NCBI GenBank assembly: GCA_964019695.1
Contig: OZ026525.1
Span: forward strand, 64,512,253-64,576,252
Direction: 5' to 3'
DNA: 64,000 nt
Source of the DNA: Loripinus fragilis
Lineage: Eukaryota > Mollusca > Bivalvia > Lucinida > Lucinidae
Under the pieces are notes generated by a model. It was not told the DNA's origin. It ran no database searches and was given only the letters and a program-made list of their open reading frames with translations. This document shows, in pieces, positions 56,601 through 64,000 of the stretch (positions are counted from its first letter, which is position 1; each line of letters begins with the position of its first letter). The position numbers and the translations under genes were made by a program.

Positions 56601-59600
56601 CCGGTGCGCAGCCTTGGAATTTTCGAGCATACAGGGTGTGGTGAGCCCCATGGGGAGGTAGGTCCGGGTGTCCTGCCCACTGCCTAGTAGGTGTACCCCC
56701 GTCGGGTTGGGCTTTTAGGGCTTAAAAGTGGCGATGTAGTGGGGCCCGGTAGCCAGTAATGGGTATACTATATACAGGGATATATGCAAAGTTCAGGTGC
56801 GCAGCCTGGGAATAATCGAGCATACAGGGTGTGGTGAGCCCCATGGGTAGGTAGGCCCAGGTGTCCTGCCCACTGCCTAGTAGGTGTACCCCCGTCGGGT
56901 TGGGCTTTAAGGGCTTAGAAATGGCGATGAAGTGGGGCAGGGTAGATGCTATAGGTGGATATATGTGAAGTTCCGGTGCGCAGCCTTGGAATTTTCGAGC
57001 ATACAGGGTGTGGTGAGCCCCATGGGGAGGTAGGTCCGGGTGTCCTGCCCACTGCCTAGTAGGTGTACCCCCGTCGGGTTGGGCTTTTAGGGCTTAAAAG
57101 TGGCGATGTAGTGGGGCCCGGTAGCCAGTAATGGGTATACTATATACAGGGATATATGCAAAGTTCAGGTGCGCAGCCTGGGAATAATCGAGCATACAGG
57201 GTGTGGTGAGCCCCATGGGTAGGTAGGCCCAGGTGTCCTGCCCACTGCCTAGTAGGTGTACCCCCGTCGGGTTGGGCTTTAAGGGCTTAGAAATGGCGAT
57301 GAAGTGGGGCAGGGTAGATGCTATAGGTGGATATATGTGAAGTTCCGGTGCGCAGCCTTGGAATTTTCGAGCATACAGGGTGTGGTGAGCCCCATGGGGA
57401 GGTAGGTCCGGGTGTCCTGCCCACTGCCTAGTAGGTGTACCCCCGTCGGGTTGGGCTTTTAGGGCTTAAAAGTGGCGATGTAGTGGGGCCCGGTAGCCAG
57501 TAATGGGTATACTATATACAGGGATATATGCAAAGTTCAGGTGCGCAGCCTGGGAATAATCGAGCATACAGGGTGTGGTGAGCCCCATGGGTAGGTAGGC
57601 CCAGGTGTCCTGCCCACTGCCTAGTAGGTGTACCCCCGTCGGGTTGGGCTTTAAGGGCTTAGAAATGGCGATGAAGTGGGGCAGGGTAGATGCTATAGGT
57701 GGATATATGTGAAGTTCCGGTGCGCAGCCTTGGAATTTTCGAGCATACAGGGTGTGGTGAGCCCCATGGGGAGGTAGGTCCGGGTGTCCTGCCCACTGCC
57801 TAGTAGGTGTACCCCCGTCGGGTTGGGCTTTTAGGGCTTAAAAGTGGCGATGTAGTGGGGCCCGGTAGCCAGTAATGGGTATACTATATACAGGGATATA
57901 TGCAAAGTTCAGGTGCGCAGCCTGGGAATAATCGAGCATACAGGGTGTGGTGAGCCCCATGGGTAGGTAGGCCCAGGTGTCCTGCCCACTGCCTAGTAGG
58001 TGTACCCCCGTCGGGTTGGGCTTTAAGGGCTTAGAAATGGCGATGAAGTGGGGCAGGGTAGATGCTATAGGTGGATATATGTGAAGTTCCGGTGCGCAGC
58101 CTTGGAATTTTCGAGCATACAGGGTGTGGTGAGCCCCATGGGGAGGTAGGTCCGGGTGTCCTGCCCACTGCCTAGTAGGTGTACCCCCGTCGGGTTGGGC
58201 TTTTAGGGCTTAAAAGTGGCGATGTAGTGGGGCCCGGTAGCCAGTAATGGGTATACTATATACAGGGATATATGCAAAGTTCAGGTGCGCAGCCTGGGAA
58301 TAATCGAGCATACAGGGTGTGGTGAGCCCCATGGGTAGGTAGGCCCAGGTGTCCTGCCCACTGCCTAGTAGGTGTACCCCCGTCGGGTTGGGCTTTAAGG
58401 GCTTAGAAATGGCGATGAAGTGGGGCAGGGTAGATGCTATAGGTGGATATATGTGAAGTTCCGGTGCGCAGCCTTGGAATTTTCGAGCATACAGGGTGTG
58501 GTGAGCCCCATGGGGAGGTAGGTCCGGGTGTCCTGCCCACTGCCTAGTAGGTGTACCCCCGTCGGGTTGGGCTTTTAGGGCTTAAAAGTGGCGATGTAGT
58601 GGGGCCCGGTAGCCAGTAATGGGTATACTATATACAGGGATATATGCAAAGTTCAGGTGCGCAGCCTGGGAATAATCGAGCATACAGGGTGTGGTGAGCC
58701 CCATGGGTAGGTAGGCCCAGGTGTCCTGCCCACTGCCTAGTAGGTGTACCCCCGTCGGGTTGGGCTTTAAGGGCTTAGAAATGGCGATGAAGTGGGGCAG
58801 GGTAGATGCTATAGGTGGATATATGTGAAGTTCCGGTGCGCAGCCTTGGAATTTTCGAGCATACAGGGTGTGGTGAGCCCCATGGGGAGGTAGGTCCGGG
58901 TGTCCTGCCCACTGCCTAGTAGGTGTACCCCCGTCGGGTTGGGCTTTTAGGGCTTAAAAGTGGCGATGTAGTGGGGCCCGGTAGCCAGTAATGGGTATAC
59001 TATATACAGGGATATATGCAAAGTTCAGGTGCGCAGCCTGGGAATAATCGAGCATACAGGGTGTGGTGAGCCCCATGGGTAGGTAGGCCCAGGTGTCCTG
59101 CCCACTGCCTAGTAGGTGTACCCCCGTCGGGTTGGGCTTTAAGGGCTTAGAAATGGCGATGAAGTGGGGCAGGGTAGATGCTATAGGTGGATATATGTGA
59201 AGTTCCGGTGCGCAGCCTTGGAATTTTCGAGCATACAGGGTGTGGTGAGCCCCATGGGGAGGTAGGTCCGGGTGTCCTGCCCACTGCCTAGTAGGTGTAC
59301 CCCCGTCGGGTTGGGCTTTTAGGGCTTAAAAGTGGCGATGTAGTGGGGCCCGGTAGCCAGTAATGGGTATACTATATACAGGGATATATGCAAAGTTCAG
59401 GTGCGCAGCCTGGGAATAATCGAGCATACAGGGTGTGGTGAGCCCCATGGGTAGGTAGGCCCAGGTGTCCTGCCCACTGCCTAGTAGGTGTACCCCCGTC
59501 GGGTTGGGCTTTAAGGGCTTAGAAATGGCGATGAAGTGGGGCAGGGTAGATGCTATAGGTGGATATATGTGAAGTTCCGGTGCGCAGCCTTGGAATTTTC

Positions 59601-62600
59601 GAGCATACAGGGTGTGGTGAGCCCCATGGGGAGGTAGGTCCGGGTGTCCTGCCCACTGCCTAGTAGGTGTACCCCCGTCGGGTTGGGCTTTTAGGGCTTA
59701 AAAGTGGCGATGTAGTGGGGCCCGGTAGCCAGTAATGGGTATACTATATACAGGGATATATGCAAAGTTCAGGTGCGCAGCCTGGGAATAATCGAGCATA
59801 CAGGGTGTGGTGAGCCCCATGGGTAGGTAGGCCCAGGTGTCCTGCCCACTGCCTAGTAGGTGTACCCCCGTCGGGTAGGGCTTTAAGGGCTTAGAAATGG
59901 CGATGAAGTGGGGCAGGGTAGATGCTATAGGGGGATATATGTGAAGTTCCGGTGCGCAGCCTTGGAATTTTCGAGCATACAGGGTGTGGTGAGCCCCATG
60001 GGGAGGTAGGTCCGGGTGTCCTGCCCACTGCCTAGTAGGTGTACCCCCGTCGGGTTGGGCTTTAAGGGCTTAGAAATGGCGATGAAGTGGGGCAGGGTAG
60101 ATGCTATAGGTGGATATATGTGAAGTTCCGGTGCGCAGCCTTGGAATTTTCGAGCATACAGGGTGTGGTGAGCCCCATGGGGAGGTAGGTCCGGGTGTCC
60201 TGCCCACTGCCTAGTAGGTGTACCCCCGTCGGGTTGGGCTTTTAGGGCTTAAAAGTGGCGATGTAGTGGGGCCCGGTAGCCAGTAATGGGTATACTATAT
60301 ACAGGGATATATGCAAAGTTCAGGTGCGCAGCCTGGGAATAATCGAGCATACAGGGTGTGGTGAGCCCCATGGGTAGGTAGGCCCAGGTGTCCTGCCCAC
60401 TGCCTAGTAGGTGTACCCCCGTCGGGTTGGGCTTTAAGGGCTTAGAAATGGCGATGAAGTGGGGCAGGGTAGATGCTATAGGTGGATATATGTGAAGTTC
60501 CGGTGCGCAGCCTTGGAATTTTCGAGCATACAGGGTGTGGTGAGCCCCATGGGGAGGTAGGTCCGGGTGTCCTGCCCACTGCCTAGTAGGTGTACCCCCG
60601 TCGGGTTGGGCTTTTAGGGCTTAAAAGTGGCGATGTAGTGGGGCCCGGTAGCCAGTAATGGGTATACTATATACAGGGATATATGCAAAGTTCAGGTGCG
60701 CAGCCTGGGAATAATCGAGCATACAGGGTGTGGTGAGCCCCATGGGTAGGTAGGCCCAGGTGTCCTGCCCACTGCCTAGTAGGTGTACCCCCGTCGGGTA
60801 GGGCTTTAAGGGCTTAGAAATGGCGATGAAGTGGGGCAGGGTAGATGCTATAGGGGGATATATGTGAAGTTCCGGTGCGCAGCCTTGGAATTTTCGAGCA
60901 TACAGGGTGTGGTGAGCCCCATGGGGAGGTAGGTCCGGGTGTCCTGCCCACTGCCTAGTAGGTGTACCCCCGTCGGGTTGGGCTTTTAGGGCTTAAAAGT
61001 GGCGATGTAGTGGGGCCCGGTAGCCAGTAATGGGTATACTATATACAGGGATATATGCAAAGTTCAGGTGCGCAGCCTGGGAATAATCGAGCATACAGGG
61101 TGTGGTGAGCCCCATGGGTAGGTAGGCCCAGGTGTCCTGCCCACTGCCTAGTAGGTGTACCCCCGTCGGGTTGGGCTTTAAGGGCTTAGAAATGGCGATG
61201 AAGTGGGGCAGGGTAGATGCTATAGGGGGATATATGTGAAGTTCCGGTGCGCAGCCTTGGAATTTTCGAGCATACAGGGTGTGGTGAGCCCCATGGGGAG
61301 GTAGGTCCGGGTGTCCTGCCCACTGCCTAGTAGGTGTACCCCTGTCGGGTTGGGCTTTTAGGGCTTAAAAGTGGCGATGTAGTGGGGCCCGGTAGCCAGT
61401 AATGGGTATACTATATACAGGGATATATGCAAAGTTCAGGTGCGCAGCCTGGGAATAATCGAGCATACAGGGTGTGGTGAGCCCCATGGGTAGGTAGGCC
61501 CAGGTGTCCTGCCCACTGCCTAGTAGGTGTACCCCCGTCGGGTTGGGCTTTAAGGGCTTAGAAATGGCGATGAAGTGGGGCAGGGTAGATGCTATAGGGG
61601 GATATCTGTGAAGTTCCGGTGCGCAGCCTTGGAATTTTCGAGCATACAGGGTGTGGTGAGCCCCATGGGGAGGTAGGTCCGGGTGTCCTGCCCACTGCCT
61701 AGTAGGTGTACCCCCGTCGGGTTGGGCTTTTAGGGCTTAAAAGTGGCGATGTAGTGGGGCCCGGTAGCCAGTAATGGGTATACTATATACAGGGATATAT
61801 GCAAAGTTCAGGTGCGCAGCCTGGGAATAATCGAGCATACAGGGTGTGGTGAGCCCCATGGGTAGGTAGGCCCAGGTGTCCTGCCCACTGCCTAGTAGGT
61901 GTACCCCCGTCGGGTTGGGCTTTAAGGGCTTAGAAATGGCGATGAAGTGGGGCAGGGTAGATGCTATAGGGGGATATATGTGAAGTTCCGGTGCGCAGCC
62001 TTGGAATTTTCGAGCATACAGGGTGTGGTGAGCCCCATGGGGAGGTAGGTCCGGGTGTCCTGCCCACTGCCTAGTAGGTGTACCCCCGTCGGGTTGGGCT
62101 TTTAGGGCTTAAAAGTGGCGATGTAGTGGGGCCCGGTAGCCAGTAATGGGTATACTATATACAGGGATATATGCAAAGTTCAGGTGCGCAGCCTGGGAAT
62201 AATCGAGCATACAGGGTGTAGTGAGCCCCATGGGTAGGTAGGCCCAGGTGTCCTGCCCACTGCCTAGTAGGTGTACCCCCGTCGGGTTGGGCTTTAAGGG
62301 CTTAGAAATGGCGATGAAGTGGGGCAGGGTAGATGCTATAGGGGGATATATGTGAAGTTCCGGTGCGCAGCCTTGGAATTTTCGAGCATACAGGGTGTGG
62401 TGAGCCCCATGGGGAGGTAGGTCCGGGTGTCCTGCCCACTGCCTAGTAGGTGTACCCCCGTCGGGTTGGGCTTTTAGGGCTTAAAAGTGGCGATGTAGTG
62501 GGGCCCGGTAGCCAGTAATGGGTATACTATATACAGGGATATATGCAAAGTTCAGGTGCGCAGCCTGGGAATAATCGAGCATACAGGGTGTGGTGAGCCC

Positions 62601-62752
62601 CATGGGTAGGTAGGCCCAGGTGTCCTGCCCACTGCCTAGTAGGTGTACCTCCGTTGGGTTGGGCTTTTAGGGCTTAAAAATGGCGATGTAGTGGGGCAGG
62701 GAATGGAGAGTAATGGGGATGCTCTAGAGGGATATAAGCAAAGTTCAGGTGC
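47690..62752 (+). repeat. 15-kb macrosatellite: 372-bp dimer (193-bp A + 179-bp B monomers), ~40 dimers plus one hybrid monomer
   Basis: Both monomers start CGAGCATACAGGGTGTGG and share TGCCCACTGCCTAGTAGGTG and TACCCCCGTCGGG. A continues CCCGGTAGCCAGTAATGGGT and TATACTATATACAGGG and ends CAGCCTGGGAATAAT. B carries GATGAAGTGGGGCAGGGTAG and ends CAGCCTTGGAATTTT. A-monomer starts fall exactly every 372 bp from 47696 to 59972 (33 dimers). Then comes a 179-bp A/B hybrid (59972-60150), then exact 372-bp steps from 60151 to 62383, and a last dimer whose B half is diverged. Copies are almost identical. The array is visibly richer in G+C than its surroundings and has no ORF over 60 codons on either strand. 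Function is unknown; centromeric, heterochromatic or transcribed non-coding roles are all possible. Confidence 0.97.
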
Positions 62753-64000
62753 CCACTGCTCACTATACCAACCCCATATTCATCCAAACAGTTACACCCC
62801 TATATCGATGTAATGTCTTAATCCTCCTTATGGTTGTTTTGAGCAAAGGTGGTAAATGAAAAGTAAGGCTGTTTTGCTGTTAAATCATTTTTTTTGTTGC
62901 TCCATTGTTTGTGGGGATTTGGTGTTGGGTCTTGCTTTGTTTTGCAATCAGTTGTGTCCTTTCTAGTTTTGCTATCATCTTGCTATTAGGCAAGAGAGAG
63001 CTTGTTGCTTTACTTTTGTTGTGTTCTGAATGTCATGTCGCTGTTATTGTTCGTGGACTTTTCTTTAGACTCTTCCTCGCGGTGCCATGCGCTGTTCTGT
63101 AGTATATGATTGTGGTAATTTCTGGATATATTCACTTTGTGCCCATTATTCACTTTTAATTCTTTTTTTACTATACTTAGGGAATAAAGAAACGCAACAA
63201 ATACACTGATTCATTGTAAGCAAACAATATGATGCAAGTTTTAGTGCAAATGATATAAATTCATGGAAGCAGCATGTATTCGTCCAATTACAGCAGGTTC
63301 AGAGTAGTTATTGATTTCGTAATCGTGTCGGTATGCACGTAACCAGCCTGACCCCAGTAGTAAACTGTTGAAACAAGGTAAAGAAAAGCAAAATCTGAAT
63401 CAACAACCGGTTTGTTGTTTTGAAAAGTCTTTGCATAGATTGCGGATCATGGAAATCGTCAGCTGGCCCCCTTCCAGAAGCATTCTGAAACAACTTAACG
63501 TTAACTCTGAATACTGCTTTAAACGCGTAAATTTTCTTTCTGCTTGAGCTTTATTAAATACATGGACGTTTTCTTCGAGAATTATGCTTGGAGATCCTCA
63601 GACATCAAAAACGTCAATTCTGACGTCAAAATTCGACATCCTATTTTTTAGTGGTTTCAATAATATTTATGATTTTTTCTAATGAGAAAATGGTCCAGTG
63701 ACAAAGTTTAGGCTACAGTTAGTTAGTGTTAACTTTCGGGATCTACTCAGGTTTTTTCACTAGCATTATGCCGTGCTTTGTTTGCCTAACGTCAATATAA
63801 ACAGACAGCCATTTCCACGGAATCTGAAAAGTCAGGTTTTCCCAGAAAAACACATTCTGATGTCTCTAGATTTAATCAAAAGCATAATCTGTTTTCCTTG
63901 TTTAATCTCCCTTTTTGCAAAGTGGAAGCATTGACTGTAAATGCTCTCTATCATTTACTAATGTTTTGGTGACTTATTTAAGTCTGGGTGCATATAGACA
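62753..64000. other. Unique AT-rich right flank, no gene recognised
   Basis: The sequence turns AT-rich at once after the array. A hydrophobic 65-codon frame at 62905-63102 lies in T-rich DNA and is not credible. Short words such as CGTCAATTCTGACGTCAAAA (63612-63631) form a small inverted repeat. Nothing else stands out. Confidence 0.45.

Noticed and set aside
47690..62752. rRNA, 5S or snRNA gene array as the identity of the 372-bp repeat
   Set aside because: No 5S box C or A motifs, no Sm site and no conserved rRNA words are visible, and the monomers do not resemble any structural RNA I know.
62905..63102. 65-codon hydrophobic ORF that could be a small membrane protein
   Set aside because: T-rich DNA gives hydrophobic codons by chance, and there is no start context or homologue known to me.

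Overview
The window is animal (eukaryotic) nuclear DNA, very likely from a mollusc and probably a bivalve. The base composition is AT-rich, nearly all unspliced ORFs are short and meaningless, and the one recognisable gene is split into tiny exons with GT/AG splice sites. The rest is crowded with tRNA-derived SINEs, small inverted-repeat elements (MITEs) and satellites. The bivalve assignment rests on my recollection that several of these repeats (the TTAA-flanked MITE with a GGGTCCACACTGTTTGC core, SINEs ending in a GATGGGACGTTAAG-type tail, GACGGACGGACG tails) are common in bivalve genomes; it is not proven here.

Genes. The only confident gene is the 5' end of a Musashi-family RNA-binding protein on the minus strand. 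Three coding exons (5428-5361, 5205-5165, 4967-4886) encode the N-terminus and the first half of RRM1. A CpG-containing promoter region with CRE, CCAAT, E-box and X-box-like motifs lies at about 5440-5700. The remaining exons are not visible and should lie beyond the left edge. A 131-bp internal-exon candidate on the plus strand (10029-10159) has good splice sites but no recognised product. A weaker first-exon candidate starts at 39427. Two decayed fragments (42405-42737 minus, 43082-43757 plus) belong to one uncharacterised, probably transposon-linked protein family and now lie in opposite orientations.

Layout. 1-5.4 kb: Musashi intron and upstream exons, with SINEs and palindromic elements. 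5.4-5.7 kb: promoter. 6.1-9.7 kb: a cluster of MITEs and short tandem repeats. 10.3-11.3 kb: a ~58-bp minisatellite. 11.3-11.8 kb: two copies of a fold-back element. 11.87-14.87 kb: a 60-bp satellite (~50 copies). 14.9-19.4 kb: AT-rich, low-repeat DNA. 19.9-20.2 kb: a near-perfect 166-bp palindrome. 20.7-25.1 kb: a 36-bp satellite interrupted by a terminal-inverted-repeat element and by a SINE amplified as a 270-bp tandem unit. 25.1-28 kb: MITEs and unique sequence. 28.1-34.35 kb: a second 36-bp satellite that appears to be the same family in the opposite orientation. 34.4-41.4 kb: dispersed MITEs and a 1.2-kb fold-back element. 41.5-46.45 kb: a ~5-kb segment bounded by 241-bp inverted repeats and holding the decayed ORFs. 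46.7-47.4 kb: small tandem repeats. 47.69-62.75 kb: a highly homogeneous 15-kb macrosatellite of a 372-bp dimer (193 + 179 bp), with a local four-dimer higher-order repeat, one recombinant monomer and a drifting right edge. 62.8-64 kb: unique AT-rich DNA.

No cellular pathway links these parts. The biology visible here is one regulatory gene start in a region dominated by satellite turnover and small transposons. All repeat boundaries and homologies were read by eye.
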